Counted from the first letter of the stretch, positions 16,578-26,073 are shown. The stretch is 64,000 nucleotides of DNA from an uncultured Faecalibacterium sp. (GCA_937907025.1 CALESJ010000001.1:3332-67331); one strand, 5' to 3'. Numbers and translations: made by a program. The notes: generated by a model not told the origin, from the letters alone.

Positions 16578-17447
16578 ATGAAAGTAGCAGTTGCAACCGA
16601 TACCAACAGCAGCATGACCCAGAAGGACGCCCGCAAAAAGGGTGTTTACCTGCTGCCCATGCCGGTCATAGTGGAAGAAAAAGTTTACCTGGAGGGCATC
16701 GACATCACCAATGCCCAGCTGTACGCGGCCATGAAAGCTCACAAGGAGGTGTCCTCCTCCCAGCCATCCCCGGGGCAGCTGGTGGAATTCTGGGACAGCA
16801 TTTTCAAGGATGGCTATGACGAGGTCGTGTACATTCCCATGTCCAGCGGTCTGAGCAACGCCTGCTTCAATGCGGTGCAGCTGGCCAAGGACTATGACGG
16901 CAAGGTGCAGGTGGTGGACAACCACCGCATATCCCTGACCCAGGAAGCCTCGGTCATCAGTGCCTGCAAGCTGGCACAGCAGGAAAAGAGCGCCGCACAG
17001 ATCAAAGCTTACCTGGAAGAGCGGGCATATGATGCCAGCATTTATATCACGGTGGATTCCATGGAATATCTGCGCAAGGGCGGCCGGGTGACCCCCGCTG
17101 CCGCCACCTTTGCCACGGTGCTGAACCTGAAGCCGGTGCTGACCATCCAGGGGGATAAGCTGGATACCTACGCCAAGGCGCGGGGCATGCAGCAGGCCGA
17201 GCTGAAGATGATCGAAGCCATCCGGAAGGACCGCACCACGCGGTTTGCAAATGTGCCGGATGAAGAACTGCGGGTGGAAACAGCCGGTACCTTTGACAAC
17301 GCCGACAAGGCAAAGCGGTGGCGCAAGATGGTACAGGCGGAGTTCCCCACCATCAAGGTATCGTATGTGGACCTGCCCTGCAGCATTGCCTGCCATCTGG
17401 GCATCAACGCCGCCGGCACCGGTATCCTGAAAAAAGAAGTCGTGTAA
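16578..17447 (+). CDS. DegV family fatty-acid-binding protein
   Basis: This 289-aa protein starts at 16578 (MKVAVATDTNSSMTQKDA). Hallmarks are the N-terminal VATDTNSSM, the central YIPMSSGLSNACFNA and VDSMEYLRKGGRV. DegV/FakB-type proteins bind a fatty acid and present it to FakA for phosphorylation, feeding phospholipid synthesis; whether this one does so is not shown. The gene is divergent from the broken tetR and followed by a terminator. Confidence 0.88.
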   Translation: MKVAVATDTNSSMTQKDARKKGVYLLPMPVIVEEKVYLEGIDITNAQLYAAMKAHKEVSSSQPSPGQLVEFWDSIFKDGYDEVVYIPMSSGLSNACFNAVQLAKDYDGKVQVVDNHRISLTQEASVISACKLAQQEKSAAQIKAYLEERAYDASIYITVDSMEYLRKGGRVTPAAATFATVLNLKPVLTIQGDKLDTYAKARGMQQAELKMIEAIRKDRTTRFANVPDEELRVETAGTFDNADKAKRWRKMVQAEFPTIKVSYVDLPCSIACHLGINAAGTGILKKEVV

Positions 17448-17483
17448 GCGGGGACAGCCGTTCGGCTTCCTGAAAAAAGCAAA

Positions 17484-17530
17484 CGCCACGGAAGTGCGAT
17501 TCCTGCGAATCGGTTTCCCGTGGCTTTTTG
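17484..17530 (+). terminator. Terminator of the degV gene
   Basis: Stem GCCACGGAA / TTCCCGTGGC (one bulge), with an inner CGATTC/GAATCG pairing, followed by CTTTTTG. It begins 37 nt after the stop. Confidence 0.8.
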
Positions 17531-18011
17531 CATCTATATCATGGCACAAGGCCTTATTTGTTGTCTGCCACCGGCCGGGCGATTGCCCTGGCATGGCCGG
17601 ATGCAGTGGGGGAGCGGATGGGAGTTTTCCTCGCCGCTCGTTTCTATGTTTTCAGAATATACCGGATTTGTGACGGGGGTATAAAAGCCGGGTGAAGAAT
17701 TTGGAAAGAATTCTTTTCCAAACTGTGAAGCCGCGTTCCTGTGACACCGTTCGTGTTGACATCGCGTCAAGCGGATGCTATTCTATCCATAATGTAATTG
17801 TTCAAATTACAGGCGATGCTGCGCCGAATCTCTCGCTTATACGTCCTTTCGCCCGCCGCGGGCAAGAGGAAGAGAGGTCGGCCGCTTTTTCAGTTTGCCC
17901 TGTACGCGAGAGCGGGGAACACCCTGCGCTGTGCGCAGGTATTCGTCCCTCTTGGGTATGGCCGCAGCACGCAAACTGCCTTTTCGTATACCTTCTCATG
18001 GAGATAAACCG
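17531..18011. promoter_or_regulatory. Promoter and long leader of the MacB-like ABC gene
   Basis: Plus-strand TTGACA (17756-17761), 17 nt, TATTCT (17779-17784). Just downstream is a perfect inverted repeat GTAATT-N5-AATTAC (17794-17799, 17805-17810), and upstream is a near-palindrome centred on GAATTC (17701-17721). The leader from about 17791 to 18011 is roughly 220 nt and GC-rich, with several possible hairpins; no known riboswitch was recognised. A 69-codon open frame across the leader has no supporting ribosome site. Confidence 0.65.
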
Positions 18012-21000
18012 ATGCTTCAAATCAAAGATATTTCCAAGGAATACAAAACCGGGAACTTTGTGCAGAAAGCCCTGGATCATGTATCCCTGAACCTGCGTTC
18101 CAATGAATTCGTGGCCATCCTGGGCCCCAGCGGTTCCGGCAAGACCACCCTTTTGAATATTATCGGCGGCCTGGACCGTTACGATTCCGGCGACCTGATC
18201 ATCAACGGAATTTCCACCAAAAAGTATAAGGACCGGGATTGGGATTCCTACCGCAACCACACCATCGGTTTTGTGTTCCAGAGTTATAACCTGATCCCCC
18301 ACCAGACCGTGCTGGCCAACGTGGAGCTGGCCCTGACCATCTCCGGCGTGGGCAAGGCCGAGCGCCGGGAGCGGGCCATCAAGGCACTGGAACAGGTGGG
18401 GCTGGGTAAACAGATCCACAAAAAGCCGAACCAGATGTCCGGCGGCCAGATGCAGCGAGTGGCCATCGCCCGTGCCCTGGTGAACAACCCCGACATTCTT
18501 CTGGCCGACGAGCCGACCGGCGCTTTGGACAGCGCCACCAGCGTGCAGGTCATGGACCTGCTGAAAGAGGTAGCCAAAGACCGCCTGGTGGTCATGGTGT
18601 CCCACAACCCCGAGCTGGCCAAACAGTATGCCACCCGCGTGGTCAACCTGCGGGACGGCAAGATCTGCTCCGACTCCGACCCCTTTGAACCGGAAGGAAT
18701 GGAGGAGGAAGAACCCGTGCACAAGAACATGGGCAAATCCTCCATGTCGCTGCTCACGGCTCTTTCTTTGAGTTTCAACAACCTGAAAACCAAAAAGGCC
18801 CGCACCATCCTGACTTCTTTTGCCGGCTCCATCGGCATTATCGGCATTGCTCTGATTCTGTCCCTGTCCAGCGGCGTCAATACCTATATCCAGGATGTGG
18901 AGCGGGAAACTCTGTCCGAATACCCGCTGCAGATTCAGAGCGCCGGGTTTGATTTTACCTCGCTGCTCGCGCCGCCCGCCTCGTCGGACAAAGCACCGGA
19001 CGGGCAGGTGGAAATTCTGGACATGGTGACGAATATGTTCTCCACCATGAATTCCAACGATCTGAAGTCGCTGAAGACCTGGCTGGACAGCGGTACCAGC
19101 GGTATGGAACCCTATACCAGCGCGGTGGAATATTCCTACGATGTTTCGCCGCAGATTTACCGCCTGGAGGGGGACGGCGTCCGGCAGGTCAATCCGGACA
19201 GTTCCTTTGCGGCCATGGGGCTGGGCTCTACCATGAGCTCCAGCAGCATGATGTCCTCCATGATGGGCACCGACGTTTTTTATGAGATGCCCGACGATGC
19301 GGACCTGTACACCAGCCAGTATGAGGTGAAAGCGGGCCGCTGGCCGGAAAACTACAACGAATGCGTGCTGGTATTGACCTCCGGCGGCGGTATGAGCGAT
19401 TTTATGCTGTACACCCTGGGGCTGCGGGACTCCGCGGAGCTGGACAAGATGGTGCAGCAGTTTGTCAACGAGGAGGACGTGACCACGCCCCAGGATATCG
19501 GGACATACACTTATGATGATATCCTGGGCATTACCTTCAAGCTGGTCAGCAGCCCGGATTACTATGAGTATGACAGCGAGTACGGCGTCTGGCGGGACAA
19601 GCGGGACGATGACGCCTACATGCGCAATCTGGTGGAAAACGGGGAGGACCTCACCATTGTGGGTATCGTGCAGCCCACGGAAGAAGGCGGCGGAATGCTG
19701 ACACAGTCCAGCATAGCCTATCCCGCCTCCCTGACCCGCCATGTGGCCGAGAAAGCGGCCGAGAGCGAGATCGTGCAGAACCAGCTGAACGACCCGCATA
19801 CCAATGTCTTTACGGGTGAACCCTTCGGGGAAGAGCAGGGCGAAAACGGCTTTGACATGGAATCCCTGGTCAGTGTGGACGAGGACGCCCTGAAAGATAT
19901 GTTCTCCTTTGATGAAAAGGACCTGACAAAAGGAATGTCCGGTGCTTTTTCTATGGGCAGCCTGGGCAGTATGGATATGAGCAGTATTGATATGGGCACG
20001 GTGGACCTGTCCGGGATGATCGACCCCAACAGCCTGCAGCTGGACCTGCCGGAATTCCCCCAGATGAACATGGCGGACCTGCTGCAGGGGGTCCAGTTCC
20101 ATGTGTCGGAGGAGTCGGTCAACGCTCTTCTCACCGGTATGCTGAACGGCTGGAACGAGTACATGGCTGCCCATCCGGAGGCGGATTACTCCGGGCTGGG
20201 GGACAGCTTCCTGGCGTTCCTGCAGACCGAAGACGGCTGCAAGATTCTGCAGGAAAATCTGCAGGAGATTCTGGATGCCAACGGCATCACGGCTCCCAGC
20301 CAGGAAGAAATCAGTGACCTGCTCAACCAGGTGATTGCCGGTTTTATGGCTTACTGCCAGGAAAATCACCCCGATATTTTCGACCCCACCATTCCGAAAG
20401 AAGATCTGCTGGCACTGGTGCAGAAGTACCTGGCCGAATATCTGGAAACCGACGAAGCAAAAGAAATCATCACCGCCTGGCTGAACAAGACTTTCCCCAC
20501 GGCAGCGGACTTTGCCATCACCCAGGAACAGCTGGAAAATCTGGCCAATGATCTGGCTGCCGGGTATCAGGCGTATGCCGTGGCCCAGGGCCTGCCCGAC
20601 CCGTCCAAGATGGGGGCGTATTTTGCCGACTATATGGGCACCGACCAGGCCCAGACCCTGCTGACCCAGAGCATTGCCCAGATGGTGGATACCTCCGGTC
20701 TGCAGACCCAGCTGGCTGCGACCATGTCCGGCTACATGCAGAGCATGATGGGCTCTGTGTCCCAGGCACTGGGCGAATCCATCAAGACGGCTATGGCCTC
20801 GGTTATGGAACAGGTCATGCAGCAGATTGCTACCAACATGCAGACCGCCATGGAACAGGTGGTGCAGCAGCTGGGCGAAAACCTGGCCAGTGCTTTCCAG
20901 TTTGATCCGGAAGAATTCGCCAATGCCTTTACCTTCAATATGGACGCGGACGACCTTTCGGAACTGCTGAAATCCATGAGCATGACCCAGGGTTCCACCT

Positions 21001-21620
21001 ATGAGAGCAACCTGAGCTCTCTGGACTATGTGGACTTCAGTGACCCCAGCGGCATCAGCATCTACCCGCTGGACTTTGAAAGCAAAGAACATGTGACCGA
21101 CCTGCTCAGCGATTACAACAGTCGGATGGAAGCCGCCGGCAAGGAGGACCAGGTCATCACCTACACCGACACGGTGGGCACCCTCATGTCCTCGGTGACC
21201 GATATTATCGACATCATCAGCTATGTGCTCATCGCCTTTGTGGCCATCTCCCTGGTGGTGTCCTCCATCATGATCGGCGTCATCACCTACATCAGCGTGC
21301 TGGAACGCAAGAAGGAGATCGGCATCCTGCGTGCCATCGGTGCTTCCAAGCGCAACATCTCCCAGGTGTTCAACGCCGAAACCTTCATCATAGGCCTGAC
21401 AGCCGGCCTCATCGGTATCGGTCTGACCCTGGTGATCCTGGTGCCGGGCAACGCCCTGATCCATCACCTGGCCAACACCAACGACATTAACGCTTATCTG
21501 CCGGTGGGCGGTGCGGTGGTCCTGATTGCCCTGAGCGTGCTGCTGACCCTGCTGGGCGGCCTGATCCCTGCCAGCAAGGCAGCCAAGAGCGACCCGGTGG
21601 CGGCACTGCGCACCGAATGA
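18012..21620 (+). CDS. MacB-like ABC protein: ATPase fused to FtsX permease with giant extracytoplasmic domain
   Basis: This 1202-aa protein starts at 18012 (MLQIKDISKEYKTG) with GGAG 7 nt upstream. The ATPase is residues 1-240: Walker A GPSGSGKT (38-45), signature MSGGQMQR, Walker B ILLADEP. A first membrane segment follows near residue 275 (TILTSFAGSIGIIGIALIL). About 750 residues of extracytoplasmic sequence follow, rich in Met, Gln and acidic residues, then three C-terminal membrane helices of the FtsX/MacB type (LIAFVAISLVVSSIMIGVITYISVLERKKEIGILRAIGASK). Such proteins move substrates by mechanotransmission, for example antimicrobial peptide defence or lipoprotein export. ATPase plus permease on one chain, and the size of the outer domain, are notable. 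Confidence 0.85.
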   Translation: MLQIKDISKEYKTGNFVQKALDHVSLNLRSNEFVAILGPSGSGKTTLLNIIGGLDRYDSGDLIINGISTKKYKDRDWDSYRNHTIGFVFQSYNLIPHQTVLANVELALTISGVGKAERRERAIKALEQVGLGKQIHKKPNQMSGGQMQRVAIARALVNNPDILLADEPTGALDSATSVQVMDLLKEVAKDRLVVMVSHNPELAKQYATRVVNLRDGKICSDSDPFEPEGMEEEEPVHKNMGKSSMSLLTALSLSFNNLKTKKARTILTSFAGSIGIIGIALILSLSSGVNTYIQDVERETLSEYPLQIQSAGFDFTSLLAPPASSDKAPDGQVEILDMVTNMFSTMNSNDLKSLKTWLDSGTSGMEPYTSAVEYSYDVSPQIYRLEGDGVRQVNPDSSFAAMGLGSTMSSSSMMSSMMGTDVFYEMPDDADLYTSQYEVKAGRWPENYNECVLVLTSGGGMSDFMLYTLGLRDSAELDKMVQQFVNEEDVTTPQDIGTYTYDDILGITFKLVSSPDYYEYDSEYGVWRDKRDDDAYMRNLVENGEDLTIVGIVQPTEEGGGMLTQSSIAYPASLTRHVAEKAAESEIVQNQLNDPHTNVFTGEPFGEEQGENGFDMESLVSVDEDALKDMFSFDEKDLTKGMSGAFSMGSLGSMDMSSIDMGTVDLSGMIDPNSLQLDLPEFPQMNMADLLQGVQFHVSEESVNALLTGMLNGWNEYMAAHPEADYSGLGDSFLAFLQTEDGCKILQENLQEILDANGITAPSQEEISDLLNQVIAGFMAYCQENHPDIFDPTIPKEDLLALVQKYLAEYLETDEAKEIITAWLNKTFPTAADFAITQEQLENLANDLAAGYQAYAVAQGLPDPSKMGAYFADYMGTDQAQTLLTQSIAQMVDTSGLQTQLAATMSGYMQSMMGSVSQALGESIKTAMASVMEQVMQQIATNMQTAMEQVVQQLGENLASAFQFDPEEFANAFTFNMDADDLSELLKSMSMTQGSTYESNLSSLDYVDFSDPSGISIYPLDFESKEHVTDLLSDYNSRMEAAGKEDQVITYTDTVGTLMSSVTDIIDIISYVLIAFVAISLVVSSIMIGVITYISVLERKKEIGILRAIGASKRNISQVFNAETFIIGLTAGLIGIGLTLVILVPGNALIHHLANTNDINAYLPVGGAVVLIALSVLLTLLGGLIPASKAAKSDPVAALRTE

Positions 21621-21630
21621 CCCTGCCGGA

Positions 21631-21666
21631 AAACAGTCAAAGACCCCTTTCCGTCTTTGGCTGTTT
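21631..21666 (+). terminator. Probable terminator after the ABC gene
   Basis: Stem AAACAGTCAAAGAC / GTCTTTGGCTGTTT with one mismatch and an 8-nt loop, followed by a modest CTGCTTT tract. It lies 10 nt after the stop. Confidence 0.6.
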
Positions 21667-21784
21667 CTGCTTTCCCGGTCTTGTTCCGGTTTGACGGAAC
21701 CTCCCTGCAAAGACCGGAAATTTTCTCCCGAAACGAAGAATCCGACGGCAAAATGCCGACCCGTGACAGAGAAGTGATGTACAA

Positions 21785-22402
21785 ATGAACCATGATTTAG
21801 ATACGATATTCTTCACTCTGATAGGATATCTTTCGGGCAGCGTGCTGTATGCACAGCTGTTCACCAAACTGTTCCGGCACCAGGACCTGATGGAAGTCAG
21901 TGACGATAAAAACCCCGGAACCTCCAACGCTTTCCGGTACGGCGGTTTCTGGTGCGGTGCGCTCACCCTGGTGTGTGACCTGCTCAAAGGATTTGTGCCG
22001 GTACACCTGTTTATGGAAGGCCCGCTCCATGAACCCTACTCCTACGCCCTGGTCATGGCCGCCCCCGTGATGGGCCATGCGTTCTCGGTATTTTACCATT
22101 TCCGCGGCGGAAAGGGCATTGCGGTGACCTTTGGCTGTCTGCTGGGGCTGCTGCCCGTCTGGCAGCCCCTGGCCACTTTGGCCGGGTATTTTATCCTGTT
22201 TTCGCTGGTGCTCAAGATCACACCCAACTATTACCGCACCCTGGCGGCGTATGTGTGCTCTCTGGCCACCATGCTCTTTGTGGTGGACCGGCCCGAGATC
22301 TGTATCGGGTTCTGGTTCATCTCTTTTGCGGTGCTCTGCCGCTTGCTGACCAGCAAGGAAAAGAAAGAACAGATTGGGGTGAAATTGTTATGGAAGCGTT
22401 GA
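21785..22402 (+). CDS. plsY: Glycerol-3-phosphate acyltransferase PlsY-like
   Basis: This 205-aa protein has about five membrane segments and PlsY motifs: IGYLSGSVLYAQL near the N-terminus, DDKNPGTSNAFRYGG (glycerol-phosphate site) and GHAFSVFYHFRGGKGIAVTFG. PlsY acylates sn-glycerol-3-phosphate from acyl-phosphate, the first membrane step in phospholipid synthesis. It overlaps the following glycolipid glycosyltransferase start by 13 bp, so the two are coupled. The sequence departs from housekeeping PlsY at some positions; a paralogue is possible. Confidence 0.85.
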   Translation: MNHDLDTIFFTLIGYLSGSVLYAQLFTKLFRHQDLMEVSDDKNPGTSNAFRYGGFWCGALTLVCDLLKGFVPVHLFMEGPLHEPYSYALVMAAPVMGHAFSVFYHFRGGKGIAVTFGCLLGLLPVWQPLATLAGYFILFSLVLKITPNYYRTLAAYVCSLATMLFVVDRPEICIGFWFISFAVLCRLLTSKEKKEQIGVKLLWKR

Positions 22403-23520
22403 TCCTGACCTGCGGAACCGGCGGCGGCCATAACTCTGCGGCCAAGGCTATTCAGGAAGAAATGCGCATCCGGGGCCACAGAGCGGTGGTGCTGAATCCG
22501 TATACCCTGTACAGCAAAAAGCTGGCAGACAAAATTGATGAATCCTATATTGCCATGGTGCAGAACCGCCCCCGGCTGTTCGGGGCGGTGTACCAGGCAG
22601 GGCAGCTGTACCGCAAACTGCCCTGCCGCTCCCCGGTGTATTATGTGAACCGGCGGATGGTGCCTATCATGCGCAGCTACCTGGCACGGCATTCCTATGA
22701 CATCATCCTCACCACCCACCTGTACCCGGCGGAGATCATCACCAACATGAAGGACCGCAGTGTGCCCATCCCCCGGGCCATTTATGTGTCCACCGACTAT
22801 GTGTGCATCCCGTTTACCGAGGAAACCAACTGTGATGCCTATATTGCGCCCGCCCAGGACCTGGTTTCGGACTTTGCAGGCCGCGGCATTCCGCCGGAAA
22901 AGCTGCATCCCTTCGGCATTCCCACCAGCCGTGCCTTTGCCGAACCGGAAAGCCGGGAAAATGCCCGGCAGCGCCTGAACCTGGACCCGAACAAAAAGTA
23001 TATCCTGGTGGCCGGGGGCAGTATGGGCGGCGGTACCATCCGGGAAACCATCCATGCCCTCATGGAAGGGGCACACAGCAGCCCGGATACAGCCCTGGTC
23101 ATCGTCTGCGGCAACAACAAGGCCCTGTATGAGGAGATCGCCCCCTGCCGGAGCGAAAACATCCTTGTGGTGGGCCATACCGATGACATGGCCGGATACA
23201 TGCGGGCCTGTGATCTGTTCATCACCAAACCGGGCGGACTTTCCTCCACCGAGGCCGCCGTTTCCGGCATTCCCATGCTCCACACGGCGGGCATTCCCGG
23301 CTGTGAAACCTACAATGCGGACTACTTTGCCGCCCACGGCATGAGCGAGGTATGCAGCGATGCCAAGGAGGTGGCCGACCGGGCGGCAGCTATCCTGGCC
23401 GACCCGGAAAAGTGCCGCGAGATGGTGCGCAGCCAGCACGCTATGTTTGACGGCGGCGCGGCAGGGCGCATCTGTAACTTTGCGGAACGCTTCTCCCGTG
23501 TGGGAATCCGCTGCGAGTGA
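22390..23520 (+). CDS. GT28 diacylglycerol glycosyltransferase (MGDG synthase / UgtP-like)
   Basis: This 376-aa protein starts at 22390 (MEALILTCGTGGGHNSAAKAI). The N-terminal GTGGGHNSAA and the C-terminal nucleotide-sugar site DLFITKPGGLSSTEAAVSGIPML are those of GT28 processive diacylglycerol glucosyl/galactosyltransferases. These make glycolipids (and lipoteichoic acid anchors) from UDP-sugar and diacylglycerol. Overlap with plsY supports a membrane lipid operon. Sugar and linkage cannot be read from sequence. Confidence 0.88.
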   Translation: MEALILTCGTGGGHNSAAKAIQEEMRIRGHRAVVLNPYTLYSKKLADKIDESYIAMVQNRPRLFGAVYQAGQLYRKLPCRSPVYYVNRRMVPIMRSYLARHSYDIILTTHLYPAEIITNMKDRSVPIPRAIYVSTDYVCIPFTEETNCDAYIAPAQDLVSDFAGRGIPPEKLHPFGIPTSRAFAEPESRENARQRLNLDPNKKYILVAGGSMGGGTIRETIHALMEGAHSSPDTALVIVCGNNKALYEEIAPCRSENILVVGHTDDMAGYMRACDLFITKPGGLSSTEAAVSGIPMLHTAGIPGCETYNADYFAAHGMSEVCSDAKEVADRAAAILADPEKCREMVRSQHAMFDGGAAGRICNFAERFSRVGIRCE

Positions 23521-23530
23521 ATCCGTTTTG

Positions 23531-23588
23531 AAAAAACAAACCAGCCGCCTGTCGGAATCTTGCTTCCGGCAGGCGGCTGGTTTGTTTT
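23531..23588. terminator. Strong bidirectional terminator
   Basis: Long stem AACAAACCAGCCGCCTG plus CGGAA against its complement (23534-23557 and 23564-23587), with A6 on the left and TTTGTTTT on the right. It lies between the convergent GT28 gene and the LytTR regulator. Confidence 0.9.
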
Positions 23589-23595
23589 GTTTGGT

Positions 23596-24324
23596 TCAGG
23601 GGCAGGGCAGAGCCCACAGCTCGGCGGGCGGCTGCCGTTCCCGGATGCGCCGGGTCACTTCCTGGTGGTGCAGCCGGCTGCAGGGGACCCGACTGCCGTA
23701 GGCCAGGGTGAGCACATCCCGGAACAGGTTTTCCACATGCAGCAGGTTCACCACATAGCTCTTGTGGGTGCGGGCAAACCCGAAAGGCTCCAGCTGCCGG
23801 GCAATCTGGCTGATCTGCCCGCTGAACTGGTAGCGGGCGTGTTCGCCCACCAGGGTGATGCGCCGCACATCCGATTCAAAGTAGTAGATTTCGCTGTGCT
23901 TGATCTGCACGGTGCCTTCTGCACTGGAAAAGCTGTAATAAAAGTCCGGTGTTTCGCAGTGGGTCAGGGCCAGCCAGACCTCCCGGCACAGAAGTTCTTC
24001 GGAAAAAGGCCGTACCAGATACCCACAGGCCCGGGTGTGGTAACCGGAAATGGCCCAGCGCTCGTTGTCTGCCAGCAAAAGCAGACTCATGGCCGGGTGG
24101 ACCCGGTGCAGCTGTATGGCGGCCGAAAGTCCGCTGCCGTCACGGCCCACGTCCAGCAGAATCAGGTCAAACCGGCGTCCCCGGGCGTACTCCGCCAGCA
24201 GGGTGCGGGGAGAGGCAAAACAGACAAATTCCAGTCCCATATGCTTTTTCAGCGGGGCCAGATCGGTCAGCAGCTGCCGGTTTTCCTGCCGGTCACAGCC
24301 GCATACAGCAACGTAGCGTATCAT
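23596..24324 (-). CDS. LytTR-family response regulator
   Basis: This 242-aa protein starts at 24324 (MIRYVAVCGCDRQENRQ) with AAGGAGGGG upstream. The N-terminal receiver domain has the phospho-acceptor Asp in FDLILLDVGRDG (about residue 57). The C-terminal LytTR DNA-binding domain has IYYFESDVRRITL, LEPFGFARTHKSYVVNLLHVE and a final SRLHHQEV. These regulators act in peptide or cell-wall signalling. No histidine kinase is adjacent, so the partner is unknown. Confidence 0.88.
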   Translation of the reverse strand: MIRYVAVCGCDRQENRQLLTDLAPLKKHMGLEFVCFASPRTLLAEYARGRRFDLILLDVGRDGSGLSAAIQLHRVHPAMSLLLLADNERWAISGYHTRACGYLVRPFSEELLCREVWLALTHCETPDFYYSFSSAEGTVQIKHSEIYYFESDVRRITLVGEHARYQFSGQISQIARQLEPFGFARTHKSYVVNLLHVENLFRDVLTLAYGSRVPCSRLHHQEVTRRIRERQPPAELWALPCP

Positions 24325-24565
24325 GGCGCCCCTCCTTCCCGGATTCGGAAATCTGCCGGGGCAATACACAAAATCTGTCCCGTTTTTGGCTGTCTGGTAT
24401 CTATCATAGGGCTTTTTTGCCCCGAAGGCAACCGCTTTTTGCTGATTTTGACAGTAAAAGTGCCGATTATGCAGCAGCTGTATCCGCTATTGCGAAAACT
24501 TGGTATAGTGAGGCCGAACTGCCGCAGAACTTTCAGACGGCGGCAGGCACAAGGAGGAAATCTTT

Positions 24566-25072
24566 ATGGCAAACACTCCGCAGGCGGCCGCATCCGCCCA
24601 GGGCGGCATGAAAAAGACCCTGTCGCTGTGGAACTTCTTCACCATCGGGTTCGGTGCCATCATCGGCACCGGCTGGGTGCTGCAGGTGGGGGACTGGATG
24701 GTCACCGGCGGCGGCCCCATCGCCGCCATGATCGCCTTTGCCATCGGGGCGCTGTTCCTGGTACCTATCGGGGCAGTGTTCGGGGAACTCACCGCCGCCA
24801 TTCCCATCTCCGGCGGCATTGTGGAATATGTGGACCGCACCTTCGGCCACACCATGAGCTATATCACCGGCTGGTTCCTGGTGCTGGGCAACGGCATCCT
24901 GTGCCCCTGGGAGGCCATCGCCATCTCCACCCTGGTCAGCCAGATGTTCGGGGACCTGTTCCCGGCGCTGCGGGCGGTCAAACTGTACACCATCCTGGGG
25001 GCGGATGTTTACCTGTTTCCCACCATCATCGCCCTGGGTTCAGCAGCACCATCACCGCAATGGGTGGGATGA
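24566..25072 (+). CDS. APC-family amino acid permease, truncated
   Basis: The start at 24566 (MANTPQAAASAQGG) has AAGGAGGAAA upstream and an extended -10 (TGGTATAGT, about 24501). About 157 residues match the first third of an APC permease (SLWNFFTIGFGAIIGTGWVLQ, then four to five helices). Homology stops abruptly at FPTIIALG (about 25036); the last residues to 25072 are antisense oppC sequence. A full gene would be about 450-500 aa, so this copy cannot form a transporter. The break is shared with the opposing oppC gene. Confidence 0.8.
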   Translation: MANTPQAAASAQGGMKKTLSLWNFFTIGFGAIIGTGWVLQVGDWMVTGGGPIAAMIAFAIGALFLVPIGAVFGELTAAIPISGGIVEYVDRTFGHTMSYITGWFLVLGNGILCPWEAIAISTLVSQMFGDLFPALRAVKLYTILGADVYLFPTIIALGSAAPSPQWVG

Positions 25073-26072
25073 TCTGGTAGGGGTGGGTGGTGAAGCTGTT
25101 GTACAGCTCATTGATCAGCGAACCCAGCGAGCACTGGGGCACCGGGATGCCCAGACCCACAAAGCTCAGGAACGCCTCGGTGAAGATGGCGGTGGGGATG
25201 CTGAACATGACCTGGGTGATGATGGGTCCGATGATGTTGGGCAGCACTTCCCGGAAGATGATGAAGAAGCTGCCCGCGCCCAGGGTACGGGAGGCCAGCA
25301 CGAATTCCTGGGCCTTGAGCTTGAGCATCTCCGCACGGGCGATGCGGCTCATGCCCACCCATTCGGTGAGCATCAGGGCAAAGACGATGGTCAGGATGCC
25401 GGGCTGCAGAACCAACAGCAGCAGGGTACAGATGACCAGACGGGGAATGCCGTTGGCCACTTCCAGGAACCGCTGCATGATCATATCCACCTTGCCGCCG
25501 AAGTAGCCGGAGATCAGGCCGTAGGACATGCCGATGACCATATCAATGACGGCGGCGGCCACGGCGATGATCAGGCTGACCCGGGCACCTTCCCAGGTTC
25601 GGGTCCAGATATCGCGGCCGAAGTTGTCGGAGCCGAACCAGTAGTACACGTCGTCCAGGCCCTTTTCCTCATACTGGTTGGTGACCATGGTGCCGGTGGT
25701 GGTGGCGATGGTTTCGCTGCCATCGAAGATGCCCAGATTCTCAATGACCGGGATGCGGGGCGCCAGGTTTTTCTGGCTCAGCTCCTGGCCGGAATAGGTG
25801 TACTGGTTCATGCCGGGGCCGAAAATGGCCATCAGGGTGATGACCACGATCATGATGAGCCCGAATACCGCACTCTTTTTGTGGAAGAAGCGGATGCGCA
25901 CATCCTTCCAGAAGCTCTGGGAGGCAAAGTTGGTGTCGATCTGAATGTCGTCGGCGTTGCCTTTCAGCTGGAAATCCTGCTCGGTAAACGTATGTTCCGG
26001 GAAGGCAGCGTTCACGGCGGCAACGTCGTTGAGCGTGTCAATCTTCACGCGGGCGGCAGCTGCTTGTGCCAT
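25026..26072 (-). CDS. oppC: Oligopeptide ABC transporter permease OppC, C-terminus truncated
   Basis: Starts at 26072 (MAQAAAARVKIDTLN) with GAAGGAGGGG; its start overlaps the oppB stop region. Membrane segments begin at SAVFGLIMIVVITLMAIFG, and the binding-protein-dependent permease domain contains the EAA loop (EVANGIPRLV, EWVGMSRIARAEML). The sequence ends IPPIAVMVLLN, where OppC normally continues into LxFNFLADGLRD and about 20 more residues; the final PGR comes from the fused APC-permease strand. oppD and oppF, expected next, are absent. Confidence 0.85.
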   Translation of the reverse strand: MAQAAAARVKIDTLNDVAAVNAAFPEHTFTEQDFQLKGNADDIQIDTNFASQSFWKDVRIRFFHKKSAVFGLIMIVVITLMAIFGPGMNQYTYSGQELSQKNLAPRIPVIENLGIFDGSETIATTTGTMVTNQYEEKGLDDVYYWFGSDNFGRDIWTRTWEGARVSLIIAVAAAVIDMVIGMSYGLISGYFGGKVDMIMQRFLEVANGIPRLVICTLLLLVLQPGILTIVFALMLTEWVGMSRIARAEMLKLKAQEFVLASRTLGAGSFFIIFREVLPNIIGPIITQVMFSIPTAIFTEAFLSFVGLGIPVPQCSLGSLINELYNSFTTHPYQIIPPIAVMVLLNPGR

Positions 26073-26073
26073 A

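Noticed and set aside
17798..18007. 69-codon leader ORF before the ABC gene
   Set aside because: No ribosome site, non-ATG start, and it overlaps a predicted operator; treated as 5' leader.
17802..21710. 1302-codon minus-strand open frame opposite the ABC gene
   Set aside because: It is the antisense of a clear ABC protein; the translation is His/Gly/Gln-rich with no domain, an artefact of GC-rich codon usage. The same applies to other long antisense frames at 13467-15629, 9343-10794, 22231-23439 and 45862-49479.
25026..25072. Overlapping convergent gene ends at 25026-25072 as a natural arrangement
   Set aside because: Both proteins lose conserved C-terminal domains at the same point, so this is a break and not a normal overlap.
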